64,000 nucleotides of DNA from Meconema thalassinum (lineage: Eukaryota; Arthropoda; Insecta; Orthoptera; Tettigoniidae): the NCBI GenBank assembly GCA_946902985.2, contig OX336389.2, positions 279,665,527 to 279,729,526 on the forward strand, written 5' to 3'. This document shows, piece by piece, positions 42,603 to 52,970 of the stretch (positions are counted from its first letter, which is position 1; the number at the start of each line of letters is the position of its first letter). A model generated the notes under the pieces. The model worked only from the letters and a program-made list of their open reading frames with translations, ran no database searches and was not told the DNA's origin. The position numbers and the translations under genes were made by a program.

Positions 42603-42962
42603 TTACCGACAGCGGTAGCTTCGCTCGCTAAAGTGCAGCGCTAAGCCATGGTGCCCAAGCTTTCTGCGGTCTCTGTAGACGTGGATTTGAAACCCACCAT
42701 CGGCCGTCCTTGAAATGGTTTATCGTTGTTTCCTATTTTTAACTCCAGGCAAATGCTGGGACGTTACCTTCTGACAGGCAACGGCTGCTTCCTTCCACAT
42801 ACTTGCCCAGTTTCATTCACTATCATTAATTTCATCTCTCATTCACACCTCTCATGAGGTTGGCGTCAGGAAGGGCATCTGGTCGTAAAAACCATCCACC
42901 ACAAAGACTTTCATCGCATCTCATCCCCGACCAGACTAATAAGGGAATAACGGGAATAATAA
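42603..42962 (+). mobile_element. SINE-C, copy 3
   Basis: Head ACCGACAGCGGTAGCTTCGC, box-B-like GGATTTGAAACCC, TCGGCCGTCCTTGAAATGG, GGCAAATGCTGGGACG, then GGCGTCAGGAAGGGCATC and CATCCCCGACC. This longer tail differs from copies 1 and 2 and matches copies 4 and 5, so there are two C subtypes. Confidence 0.85.
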
Positions 42963-43297
42963 CATATACTGTTATTATTATTATTATTGAATACATAATT
43001 TAAATAATTAATTAATAAATAAATGTCGGGTACCTTCTTACGACGCCCTTCCCTTGAACACTCTCTAATCTCATTATTATGGTTATTGTTACGAATGCTA
43101 GACAGTTTCGTCGCCCGCGCGTGACTCAGGCCGCCCCAGGCTATTCCAGACTGTGTGTAACCAGCACCTTACGCAACAGGGCTGCAAGAACAAAAGGGCA
43201 CGGTCTAGAACCTACGCAGCCCACCCAGAAATGGAACTTTCGAGAAACCGTGAACCCTGGTCCACTCTCGAAGCATCCATTGAGTCATCAGCTCCGA

Positions 43298-43305
43298 TAT
43301 ATAAG
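43298..43305 (+). promoter_or_regulatory. TATA box of the solo LTR
   Basis: TATATAAG sits about 210 bp into the LTR, 350 bp upstream of the AATAAA signal, the expected U3 position. Confidence 0.65.
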
Positions 43306-43647
43306 AGCGACCCTGGCCGGTGAGGACGAACTGTGTTCAGAGCGAGTGCGTGCTTTTACCTGTGCGACAGTATCGAGGCGAAGTGCCGTATCGATTACGA
43401 AACCCAGTGAGATTGTTTCCGAGCATGCAGAGCAGTGTGTAGCAGACTCGTAAGTAACTGTAGTTTGTGTACTCAAGGAAGTGTGCAGTGAGTGACAGTG
43501 TGGCAGGACATGGGTCTACCTAATTAGTGAACGGTCAGCTGCTCGAGAAAGTGGAAGGAGTGAGTGTTCTCCATAAGGAGGAAGCCTCAGTGAGACTGCT
43601 AATGGTTTCAGTGTGTTTTATTGTGTCGTGTATCTCTCTTGACCTGC

Positions 43648-43653
43648 AATAAA
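43648..43653 (+). terminator. Poly(A) signal of the solo LTR
   Basis: AATAAA about 90 bp before the LTR end, in a context (GACCTGCAATAAAGC) typical of a poly(A) signal. Confidence 0.65.
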
Positions 43654-43739
43654 GCTATATTTCTTTAAAGGACCAAACTGTGTTGTGCTTCTAACTACTG
43701 TAATCCAATAACGAACGTGCTACTAGGGCTAACACGTAA

Positions 43740-43741
<2 letters not shown>

Positions 43742-43787
<46 letters not shown>

Positions 43788-43803
43788 GGTATTATTATTA
43801 TTG
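43742..43803. repeat. (ATT)n microsatellite
   Basis: Near-perfect run, interrupted by ACGGT near 43787. Confidence 0.95.
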
Positions 43804-43807
43804 TTTG

Positions 43808-44160
43808 TGGATGTCTGCTCCTTATTAGGCCTATTCCCTTTTATACGGGTTCGGGGATAAGATGCAATACATTTCTATGTAGATGGAGACTATTCGGCGG
43901 GATGACCTTCCTGACACCAACCTCATGAGAAGGGCTAATGAGAAATGAAATGAATAAAGATGAATGAAACTGGCAAGGATGTGGAAGAAAATGACCGTGG
44001 CCTGTCAGAAGATACCGTTCGACATTTGTCTGGAGTTAAAATGGGAATTAATGGAAAACCATTTCAAGGAGGACCGACAGTGGGATTCGAACCCCCGTCT
44101 ACCGAATCTGCAGGTAGTTAGCCCCACGAATTAGCACCGCACTTAAACTACTGCTTAATA
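43808..44160 (-). mobile_element. SINE-C, copy 4
   Basis: TTCGGGGATAAGATGC, CTTCCTGACACCAACCTCATG, GAAACTGGCAAGGATGTGG, the central block and a degraded head (CGACAGTGGGATTCGAACCC). Confidence 0.82.
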
Positions 44161-44165
44161 TTATA

Positions 44166-44349
44166 CAGGTCGTATCTTAATTATACGGACAAAAAAATCA
44201 TGGACGCTCTGCGTGTTATGTAAAAGACGATACCGCAATCGGATTGGCGGAGAAAATTTTCTCGGAGTGAAAATTTTTCTCGGCATCGTCTTTTACATAA
44301 CTCGCAGAGCGTCCCTGATTTTTTGTCGGTATAATTAAGATACACCCTG
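44166..44349. mobile_element. Near-palindromic TA-flanked MITE
   Basis: A 184-bp element with inverted arms of about 70 bp (left CAGGTCGTATCTTAATTATA; right arm mirrors it through GGACGCTCTGCG and TTATGTAAAAGACGAT), flanked by TA on each side. Almost the whole element folds into one hairpin. Probable mariner-type MITE. Confidence 0.88.
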
Positions 44350-44410
44350 TATATACTATTTTAATATTAATATTATTTGCCTGCTATTATAGGATACTTG
44401 AGTGTGTGTT

Positions 44411-44790
44411 AGAAGCGGCTATCATCCATGGCTGTCGTCCAGGAGCACCGGGTTCGATTCCCGGCTCTGACTAGAAATTTAACTATGGTCTGAAAGTTGG
44501 AATGGGGTACCCTCAGTCTCGCGAGGCAAAACTGAGAAGAGGTTGGATTGATTCTCACCTCTTCCATCTTGGAGGTTGTTTCCCATGGTTTCTTATTTCG
44601 CCTCCAGGCAAATGCCAGGATGGTTCCTTACTCTAGGCCACAGTCGCCTCCATCCCAATCCTAGCCTGAATTACAGATACACACACTACTGCAGACACCA
44701 CAATAATACAGGTTATCCAACAATTTCTACACACATCTAAGTAGGCCTACATGGGGATGAAATGACCACAATGTTCAAGCCTTTAAGTGT
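44411..44790 (+). mobile_element. SINE-B, diverged head
   Basis: CATCCATGGCTGTCGTCC, box B GGTTCGATTCC, GGTCTGAAAGTTGGAATGGG, central block and tail words CACCACAATAATACAGG and CCTTTAAGTGTAAC. Confidence 0.82.
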
Positions 44791-44847
44791 AACAACTTTG
44801 TCTTCTCCTCAGTTGTATGCTGCTATTACATTATCACAATTTTGGGT

Positions 44848-45270
44848 AGTGGCTAGCACTCTCGACTGTCACCGCGAAGGCTCGGGTTCGATTCACGGCT
44901 CTGCCAAGAATTTTAATTCTTTTCTAAGGGCCTGAACGGGTTACACTCAACCTCGCGAGGCAAAACTCAGAGGAAGCGGGTTCGATTCCTACCTCAGCCA
45001 TCCTGGAAGTGGTCTTCCGTTGTTTCCCACCTTTACTCCAGGCAAGTGCCGGGATGGTACCTAACTTAAGGCCATGGCTGCTGCGTTATCAAATCCTACC
45101 TTAATTAAAAACAAACACACTAGTACAGTCATCACAGTAACACAGGTTATCAGAAGGGACAGATAATCTTATAGCTCCACCCCTTAAATAACAATAACTA
45201 ACTAACTAACAGGTTATCAGACCACACACCAAAGTACACGGGGCTGCATGACCACGATGTCGCAAAGCCC
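44848..45270 (+). mobile_element. SINE-B with duplicated tail piece
   Basis: Head GGTAGTGGCTAGCACTCTC, box B GGTTCGATTCA, second B-box-like GGTTCGATTCC, then the central block and tail. AACACAGGTTATCAGA recurs as AACAGGTTATCAGACCACAC after a (TAAC)n stretch, so the tail is partly duplicated or two tails are joined. Confidence 0.85.
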
Positions 45271-45760
45271 CTAATATAATCATAAACAACAACACCAACA
45301 CATTATCACAAGCAGGTACTTGCTACCTCTGAGTTCCCTAGCTGCAGTACATTGATCGTCCAAAACAATGAGGTTAAATTACTGTAATATGAACTCTCTA
45401 AATGTGATGCTCTGTGAACGTGCGCTCACCCAATCAGATATGACTACTAATGACCAATAATGATGTCTGTAGACTGGCATGAAACTACACCTGACACGTT
45501 AATTCTTAATATGGGATGGGTAAGTAAATTCCGTACATGTTGAAACAAACTATCAAATTGTGTGCATCAATAATGGTATTGTAGCACGCAGCTTACTTTT
45601 TCTATGTTGACACGACAAATTCAGCGTAGATAGGCTACATCTGCTATCGTGATACCAACTAGAAGAGTCCACACATTGTGACCCAAATCTTATGTCTCGT
45701 CTATAGGATGACCCATAATAGAATAACCTGCAAGGTTACTGCCCTATTGTATTATTACAA
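45271..45760. other. No supported gene
   Basis: No motif or repeat recognised. Confidence 0.5.
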
Positions 45761-45761
45761 C

Positions 45762-46418
45762 AAGCAACCCGCCCCAGCTTCGCCAGGTATCTCTAACAAT
45801 TTACCCAGCGTGAGCTTAAAAAGCGCACGACGGCAGGTCCCAGACGCAATTCAGAAAAGCCGAGGTGAACAGCGTAACTCCAAACACATATAGGCTACTC
45901 TTCTCTGAAGTCTTAACTCGACACGACTCGACAGTTCGATGCTTGCCGAAGCTGGGGTGATAGGCTCGTTCGCTAGCTCGTAAACTCGCCGTGAGGCTGG
46001 TAATTTAAACTTCCACTGAAGGGAGACTGTTGGAAGAAATGAAAACGTAAAACACTTGTAGTGGGCGAAGTATTAAGGATAGAGATATGCTGTCACGGAC
46101 TTTTTTGTTAAACGTTTCATGCTGAACAATACTAACACTCATCTAAATTTCTTACAATCATAGTTTATAGATATTTTAACGTTTTACTCAGCGTTAGCTA
46201 AAAAGGTGGATGGATGGCAGGTTTTTCCTCGACTCGATTTACTGAAATCGTTACTGCTCGGCTTCTTTTGGTCGTAAATTAATGTTTTCCCACAAAATCC
46301 TTCCTCGGGAAAACCTTTACAGAATGGCGAAACCCGCATCAAAATCCATCCAGTGGTTCTCGAGGTTACCCGTTACATCCGAGAATCGGGGACTTAGTTT
46401 TATACCATCTAGAGATAA
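45762..46418 (+). repeat. CTTCG-motif repeat family, copy 2
   Basis: Starts AGCAACCCGCCCCAGCTTCG. A CCCAGCGTGAGCTTAAAAAGCG block normally found late in the family appears both here and again near 46185, so this copy is rearranged. It ends with GGGGACTTAGTTTTATACC and AGAGATA. Confidence 0.78.
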
Positions 46419-46423
46419 CGTTT

Positions 46424-46480
46424 TTGTTGTTACGTCCCTTTTAACTACTGCGGGTTTTAACGACGCCAGGGTCGAACATT
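46424..46480 (-). mobile_element. SINE-E fragment
   Basis: TTGTTGTTACGTCCCTTTTA and ACGACGCCAGGG match the SINE-E end. The head is missing. Confidence 0.62.
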
Positions 46481-46779
46481 AAATTACACGTATTAGTTAT
46501 GATCACTGTCATAATGGGTCAATTTTAGGATTACGCGTTTCGACCATCAAGTGGTCATCATCAGATCCTGATCACTGTGATGAGGTTTACATTTATACAC
46601 AAATATTATCTAACTACAATAAGTGTAGTGCGCTAAGTTGGTGGTTATATTACGATTCGCAGTTCGAATCTCGTTATTGCCCATAAGGTTACTTGGTTTT
46701 TATAAGGGTTTGTGAGTTACGTATGACAACACAAAATAATAAATAATATAACATTAGAGAATGCACTTAAATTCTAATA

Positions 46780-47071
46780 GAGCCTCCGTGCCTTAGGCAG
46801 CAGAACGCCGTCCTCTCACCGCTGGGTCCGTGATTCAAATCCCGGTCACTCCATGTGAGATTTGTGCTGGATAAAGCGGAGGCAGACAGGTTTTCTCGGG
46901 ATACTCCGGTTCTCCCTGTTACAATTTAATTCTAGCACCACTCTCCACTATCTTCACTGTCATTCATTTAGGCTAATCATTGCCCCGGGGGAGTGCGACA
47001 GGCTTCGGCAGCCGGCGCAGATTATATCCTGGCCGCTAGCGGTTGACTGGAAGCAGGCTGTGGATTTTCAT
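46780..47071 (+). mobile_element. SINE-D, copy 3
   Basis: Head AGCCTCCGTGCCTTAGGCAG to tail GCTGTGGATTTTCAT, with a few residual bases after copy 4 (47413-47415). Its 16-bp target duplication CACTTAAATTCTAATA is at 46764-46779 and 47416-47431, outside copy 4. Confidence 0.93.
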
Positions 47072-47405
47072 AAATGAAAATCCACAGCCTGCTTCCAGTC
47101 GACCAACCGCGTCAGGGAATGGAATGAATGAAGCCCCCATCTAGCGGCGAGGATATGAACTGTGCCGGCTAACGAAGCCTGTCGCACTCCCCTGGGGCAA
47201 TGATCAAATGAATGACAGATGAAATGAAATGATAGTGGAGAGCGTTGCTGGAATGAAATTGTGACAGGGAAAACCGGATTACCCGGAGAAAAACCTGTCT
47301 GCCTCCGCTTTTGTCCAGCACAAATCTCACATATAGTGACCGGGATTTGAACCACGGACCCAGCGGTGAGAGGTCGGCGTGCTACCGCCTAAGCCACGGA
47401 GGCTC
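47072..47405 (-). mobile_element. SINE-D, copy 4, inserted in copy 3 tail
   Basis: Opposite orientation, complete, from GAAAATCCACAGCCTGC to TAAGCCACGGAGGCTC. TTTTCAT at 47065-47071 and 47406-47412 is its own target duplication, taken from the tail of copy 3. Together they form a tail-to-tail inverted repeat. Confidence 0.9.
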
Positions 47406-47513
47406 TTTTCATTTTCACTTAAATTCTAATATGTAGACTCTATGGTTGCTTATCTGAGAGGTTGTTCAATTATTGTTTCTCTATCCCGTGTTATCGTGGA
47501 TTATGTAAGTTGA

Positions 47514-47838
47514 TGCCGGCCCCGTGGTGTTGGGGTAGCGCGCCTGCCTCTCATCCGGAGGCCCCGGGTTCGATTCCCGGCTCCGTGAGGGATTTTAGAA
47601 CTTGGCGTAAAGGCTGGAACGGGGTGAATTCAGCCTCGTGAGGACAATTGAGTAGCTGTCTAACAGCGAGGCAGCGCCCCGGTCACGAAAACCAAGATTA
47701 ACGGCCGAAGGGACCCGATGTGCTGACGACGCGTCTCCGCAATATCTGCAGGCCAAATGGCTGGGCAGCGGTCGCTTGGTAGGCCTTGGCCCTTCATGGG
47801 CTGTAGTGCCACGGGTTATTATTATTATTATCATATAT
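47514..47838 (+). mobile_element. SINE-F, copy 2
   Basis: Head GGCCCCGTGGTGTTGGGGTA with a clean box B GGTTCGATTCC, then AAGGCTGGAACGGGGTGAA, AACAGCGAGGCAGCGCC and CCTTCATGGGCTGTAGTGCC, ending in an (ATT)n tail. This is the better reference copy of the family. Confidence 0.9.
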
Positions 47839-48138
47839 GTAAGCTGATATTTAGTCATTCGAAATCATTTCTTTTTACTTGTGTAAAATTTTTAGTGTTA
47901 CCTAGACTTATTGAGTGAGCAAAGTGGAGAGTAGTTCAGTTAGCCAGACGGACCTGTCAGCTGGCAGAGTGATGATAGAGCCTTAGTGTTAACTGTGGTT
48001 TGTTAATACTGTACTTTTACAATGGAGGGAAAACGAATCCCCAAAAACTTGTATTATGGTAAGTCTGCTTTGCACATACTCAATAATCTACTAATCGATG
48101 CCGGAAGAGTATACTGTAACTTGCATTCAAAATTCTAT

Positions 48139-48514
48139 TTTAGGGCCTATTGTGTATATACCCCTTATCATTCCCGTTTCCAACGGGGTCGGGGATAAGG
48201 TGCGATGAAATTTTAATGTGTCAGATGGTTTTACGGCCGGATGCCCTTCCTGATGCCAACCTCATGTGAGGAGTTAATGAGAGATGGAATGGATGAAGAT
48301 GAATGAAACTGGGCAAGGATGTTGAAGGAAGCAGCCGTGGAATGTCAGAAGGTACTGTCCCAGCATTTTCCTAGAGTTGAAAATGGGGAAACCACGGAAA
48401 ACCGTTTCAAGAACAGCCGACGTTGGGGCTCGAACCCACGTCTACCAAGTCAGCAGAGAGCTTGGCCCCATGGCCTAGCACTGCGCGTTAGCGAGCGTAG
48501 CTACCGCTGTCGGT
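48139..48514 (-). mobile_element. SINE-C, copy 5
   Basis: Long-tail subtype: CGGGGTCGGGGATAAGG, CTTCCTGATGCCAACCTC, GGGCAAGGATG, central block and head with GGCTCGAACCC. Target duplication ATTCAAAATTCTAT / ATTCAAAAATCTAT at 48125-48138 and 48515-48528. Confidence 0.92.
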
Positions 48515-48528
48515 ATTCAAAAATCTAT

Positions 48529-49048
48529 AGAAACCCACATTTCTCGCAATGTTCCTCGCTCAAAGAATATTGTTGATTTTTGGAGCTTTTGCACATTGAA
48601 AAGTCCAAATTAAACGTACCAAATGCTATCAAAATCATAAACGGAAACATATTTAGATAGGAGGTTCTGAACCTTCGCTATCATATACTTGCTTACATTG
48701 GTAATGTCTCATTATCCCCGAGTCCTCACCCCTCAATGTAATTTTGATACCACTCATGCCCCACCAGAAGCAAATCCTAGTTATGCCACTGGTACTGTGA
48801 ACTGTTGGAGAAAACAACGCGCTCCAACACTACTGTATAGGAGCGCTCACCGTGTGGTTGTTGACAGGCCCGAGCACCGACCAGATCTTAATATGGCAGA
48901 GATGTTAGATCGGGTAAGTCCTATCGTTGCTTGCGGGGAGAGGGGCGGATGAGACAACCGAGATTTGCCGTCTACTGCCGATACCATGTCTCACAATGAT
49001 ATTTGAGCGTGAGTGTGTCACTTGCGGTTCTCTCGCGCCCTCGTAGAG
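48529..49048. other. No supported gene
   Basis: An 87-codon forward frame (48689-48952) has no recognised motif. No repeat termini were seen. Confidence 0.45.
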
Positions 49049-49056
49049 TCTATGGT

Positions 49057-49652
49057 CAAAGCCCTGAGCGGATGCGGATATCCGCATTTTTTTGGCCATA
49101 CGGATATAGTTTGCATGGCTGTGTAGATACCGGATAACCTGCGGATAATGTTTGGAGAAAATTTGCGGATAGTTTTTAGAATACAATCCCAACGTGTTTA
49201 ATATCATTATAAGGACCCGGATTTTTGTGACATATCATATTTTTCCGTTATATTTTTTTTTTTTCATGACAAATGTAAGATGATGTTTTAAGCTAATCTC
49301 ATTCAAATGATGTCATTACATAATTAACCCTCCGAACAGGAAAGGGTTGCAATTCGGGCTGTATAACATTCATTTTAAACATAGCACATGACATACAAAG
49401 CCTAAGGGAACGAGGTTGTCCTCAAATGTCTGAATCTGTTGCTTTAGTAATTTATGCTTTATCTACAGTAATTAAAAATATTATTGTAATGCCAGTAGAT
49501 TCGGATAACAAACATGGGAATGCAGAAAACAGTCGTGCGGATGCGGGGTGGATGCGGATAACAGTCGTGCGGATGCGGGGAGGATGCGAATAACAGTCGT
49601 GCGGATGCGGGGCAGATGCGGATAATGTCTTGTTTATTTGCGCAGGGCTTTA
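49057..49652. mobile_element. hAT-like non-autonomous element
   Basis: Left end CAAAGCCCTGAGCGGATGCG and right end TTTGCGCAGGGCTTTA are inverted. TCTATGGT (49049-49056) and GCTATGGC (49653-49660) flank it (6 of 8 match). Subterminal GGATGCGG and GCGGATA motifs are abundant, including three tandem units near 49528-49623. It has no coding capacity. Confidence 0.75.
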
Positions 49653-49660
49653 GCTATGGC

Positions 49661-50580
49661 TTACGCGGTTTTGTTCTCGTGAAGTTTTTCAAATAATCAA
49701 TTTAATCTCGAGGTGAATGTGATGTTCTCAGGACTGCAGCATTCGTGACCAATTAACTACATCCCTTTTACCGAGGCTGTGTATACCGTCCTCTCTGGTA
49801 TCAAGCAATCTTCTACCCTACCCCACTTCTCCTTGTGCAACACCCAGAAAATGTATCCACCAGCCGCCACTGCTTATAAGTAGCGGGAGGTACAGTTACT
49901 GAATAGTAACATCAAAACTCAGCAATTTTTCTAGGTTTGTGCCGTGTCTTGTGTGGGGTATCGCCTAGGACACCAATAGTAACATTGTTGCCGTGTAATG
50001 TAACAACACGACACGGCGTTGCCAGTAACGCGGTTCTCCACAGCCCTGACACACTCATTTTGTACAATTTAAACTGTCTCGCGCATGGCGCACACACGTC
50101 CAGTATTTTTAATTAATATCACGGTTTAATGCGATGGAGTAAGGGGAGGAGCTGAGGGGTTTCACCCCTGCAACCTGCCATCTCCCGGCTCATGAATGAA
50201 ACAACTCCCAGGGCGAATCATAGTGCTCTTTCACTTCGCGAATTATTCAAGGCAATTTTGCTATCCACCGTCTGTCATTCCGACGGAAGGCCTTCCCCCC
50301 TCATCCATATTGCAGCACATGCGCGATCTATAACGCAGCTCACAGACTAGCTGCACATCAAGCACTATCCCAATGGTCCTTTTACGCATCAATTTCCTGT
50401 TTTACGTGATCTTACAATATTTACTCACTGAAAAAGGATCACCACTTATCGGTGCCAAGGGAAGCATTCAAAGTGAGCAAAAAATAAAATAGAGAATGGG
50501 ACAAGTAAACGTATCACTAACGTGATCACGTGGTTATTCAATTGAGTTGGCATTCTGACCCTTGGCAATAAGTCAAGCTG
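49661..50580. other. No supported gene
   Basis: No repeat or domain recognised. A short inverted repeat GAGGGGTTTCACCCCT lies near 50155. Confidence 0.45.
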
Positions 50581-50905
50581 TTGTTGTTGATTCATTTAGG
50601 AGCTTTGCAACATCATGGTCTTTTAGTCTCGTGCACTTTGGGTGTGTACCGAGTCAGCAGGTGAGGATGAGGAAAAAATCGGCCATGGCCTTAAGATAGG
50701 AATCATAACTGGCCTCTGCCTGGAGCAGAAGTGGGAAACCACTGAAAACTATTTTCAGAATGGTTTACGTGGAAATCGAACAAACCTCTTCTCAGTTTTG
50801 TCTTACGAGGCTGAGTGCACCCCGTTCCAGCCCTCAGACCAGAATTAAGTGTTTTGGCAGAGCCGGGAATCGAACCCGGACCTCAGGGGCGAGAGCCGTA
50901 ATAAA
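50581..50905 (-). mobile_element. SINE-B, tail shortened
   Basis: TTGTTGTTGATTCATTTAGG, GAGCTTTGCAACATCATGG, then a jump to the central block (GGCCATGGCCTTAAGATAGG) and a head with GGGAATCGAACCCGGACC. Part of the tail (the AACCTGTGTCA block) is missing. Confidence 0.85.
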
Positions 50906-50954
50906 AAAAAAGCTGGTGTTTAACACGTACGGTTTACCGGTGTAAATAATTACG

Positions 50955-51255
50955 TTGTTGTTAATTCACTGTAGGGGTTTGAGACACCATTGTCGTCAAT
51001 CCTCCCGTGTACTTGGGTTTGTGTTGGATTTGTTTAACAACCTGTGTTTCTATAGTGACTCTAGTAGTGCGTATAGCTGTAATAGCCTTAGTAAGGATCA
51101 GTAATTGGAATATGTCTCCCGGGGCTTGGAATAAGGATTCTTGGCATTGGGCTGGAGGAAGTGGGAGTGACAGGGTGGCTGCGGTCAGAGATGGGATTTG
51201 AACCACCGATCTCTGGATCTTTGCTCTCCATCATAGTCGTGGTGCGTGACTTAAC
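50955..51255 (-). mobile_element. Diverged SINE-B-like element
   Basis: The tail (GGGGTTTGAGACACCATTG, CAACCTGTGTTTCTATAGTG) is recognisable. The body differs and the head-like part GATTTGAACCACCGATCTC is followed by CGTGGTGCGTGAC. It may be a different subfamily using the same tail. Confidence 0.6.
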
Positions 51256-51528
51256 GCGCAAGACCATGTCGCGGTGGATTTGACTATAAAGAAAACCATT
51301 CCCTTCTACCAATTTAATTAACAATTGATCTTCCCTAGGGTGTGAAAGGAGACGTCAACGTCCGCTTAGTCAGGCGATGGCCACTGCTCATCGACCAGTT
51401 TCTATTTTCAACGCTGCACGACACATATCAACTGTACCAGTGTCACCTCGTGGTGCAGTGGCTACCATTCTTGGCTGTCAGCATGGAGATACGAGTTCGA
51501 TTCCCAGCTCTGCTAACAAGGGAAGTAT

Positions 51529-51887
51529 CAGGTAAGACAGGTCGAAACCTATCTTGAAAGTTTGTGGACCTGACATTCTGGTACGCAGGCATGACGGCTG
51601 GAGGAGCTGGACTTCCCTGTGGCACCCGGAGTAGTAGCGAGGTGGGGCGTATATGCTGACTGGAGCGTGTGGCTCCTTCCCACCGACATTGAGTGTTTGG
51701 GCCGTCAGGTCTGTCCATTCCAACATGTAAGGTACTCGTTACTTCCCATTGATTTATATGAGAGATTCGCCACATGATTTCGGAGCCTTGCAGTTAAATC
51801 TGGCGGCTGATCTTCTGCACGCTGTCCTCTTATAGTACAACGATTGCGTCCTCAAAGTTCAAGATAGGTTTCGACCTGTCTTACCTG
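51529..51887. mobile_element. TIR element, 30-bp perfect inverted ends
   Basis: Left end 51529-51558 begins CAGGTAAGACAGGTCGAAAC, and 51858-51887 is its exact reverse complement. The interior (about 300 bp) is non-coding; overlapping frames of 82 and 110 codons have no recognised motif. No clear target duplication was seen, so the class is undetermined. Confidence 0.8.
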
Positions 51888-52282
51888 CTGTCAGCAGGAT
51901 ATGATATACAATTCTAGCCACGTAAGGCAAAACTGAGAAGAGATGGGATCGATTCCCATTTCAGCTATCCTAAAAGTGATTTTCTGTGCTTTCCCCACGT
52001 CTACTCCAGGCAAATGCCGGTATGCTACTGTACCCTATTGAACAACGGTTACAGTATCTAACTCAAAGTCACGGCCACCTCCGTTCTAATCTTAACCTCA
52101 GCTACAAGTAGGCCTACACCCACAACCACAGTTATCGCAATGACACAGGTTATCAGACAATTTGCACATACAACCGAGTACATGAGGGCAGGGGCGTATA
52201 TAAAGGGGGTGCTGAGGGGGCTCCAGCCCTCCCCCCCCCCCCCGAAAAAAGCCAATAAAAATTAAGAAAGTGCTGCTTTGGT

Positions 52283-52783
52283 TTCTTCTTTTCTTTTTTT
52301 CTTAGTCGTTTACCCTCCAGGTTGGTGTAACCCACGGACTCAGCGAGGGAACTCACCACTACCGCCTCTACGGGCAGTGTCCTAGAGCTGGGAACATTTA
52401 ATTGGAGTGGATACAACTGGTGAGGTGTGATTGGCACCTCGCCCAGGCGGCCTCACCTGCAAAGCGAACAGGGGCCTCATGAGGGAAGGTAATGGATGGT
52501 CAGGATGGATAGGCAAGGAAGAGGGAAGGAGGCGGCTGTGGCCTTGAAGAAGATACCATCCCTGCATTTGCCCGAAGACGAAGTGGGAAACCACGGAAAA
52601 CCACTTCGAGGATGGCTGAGGTGGGAGTCGAACCCCCCTCTACCCATTTGGAACACCCGAGGCTGAGTAGACCCCGTTCCAGTCCTCATACCACTTTTCA
52701 AATTTCGTGGCAGAGCCGGGAATCGAACCCAGGACCTCCGGGGCGGCAGCTAACCATGCTGACCGCTACGCTACGGAGGCGAC
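52283..52783 (-). mobile_element. SINE-A, copy 4
   Basis: Full-length reverse copy. Target duplication GCTGCTTTGGT at 52272-52282 and 52784-52794; MITE copy 1 has a single GTTGCTTTGGT at this site. Confidence 0.95.
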
Positions 52784-52837
52784 GCTGCTTTGGTAAGAGC
52801 ATAAGTTATAAACAATATTAAAATTGAAATTATACTA

Positions 52838-52970
52838 ACTCGTGGTGTAGTGGGTAGCATTCTTCGCTGCCGCCCCGGAGATCCGAATTCGATTCCCGGC
52901 TCTGCCAAGAAATTTTAATTCTAGTCTGAGGGCTGGAACGGGGTGCACTCAGCCTTGTGAGGTAAAGCTG
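52838..52970 (+). mobile_element. SINE-B head captured in hAT MITE
   Basis: Third example of the same truncated head (AACTCGTGGTGTAGTGGGTA to GGTAAAGCTGTGAATTCC). Confidence 0.88.

Larger units (their letters stand above)
43087..43741 (+). mobile_element. Solo LTR
   Basis: A 655-bp unit begins TGTTACGAATGC and ends AACACGTAACA, a TG..CA LTR with inverted TGTTACG/CGTAACA ends. It holds a TATA box (43298-43305) and an AATAAA signal (43648-43653) in the right order. TTAT flanks both sides but lies in (ATT)n, so the target duplication is weak evidence. No internal region adjoins it, so it is a solo LTR left by recombination. A 124-codon frame inside is not supported. Confidence 0.85.

Noticed and set aside
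43079..43453. 124-codon frame
   Set aside because: It lies within a solo LTR spanning its TATA box, so it is not a plausible gene.
46780..47415. A single palindromic transposon
   Set aside because: Separate target duplications for the outer and inner SINE-D show two independent insertions.
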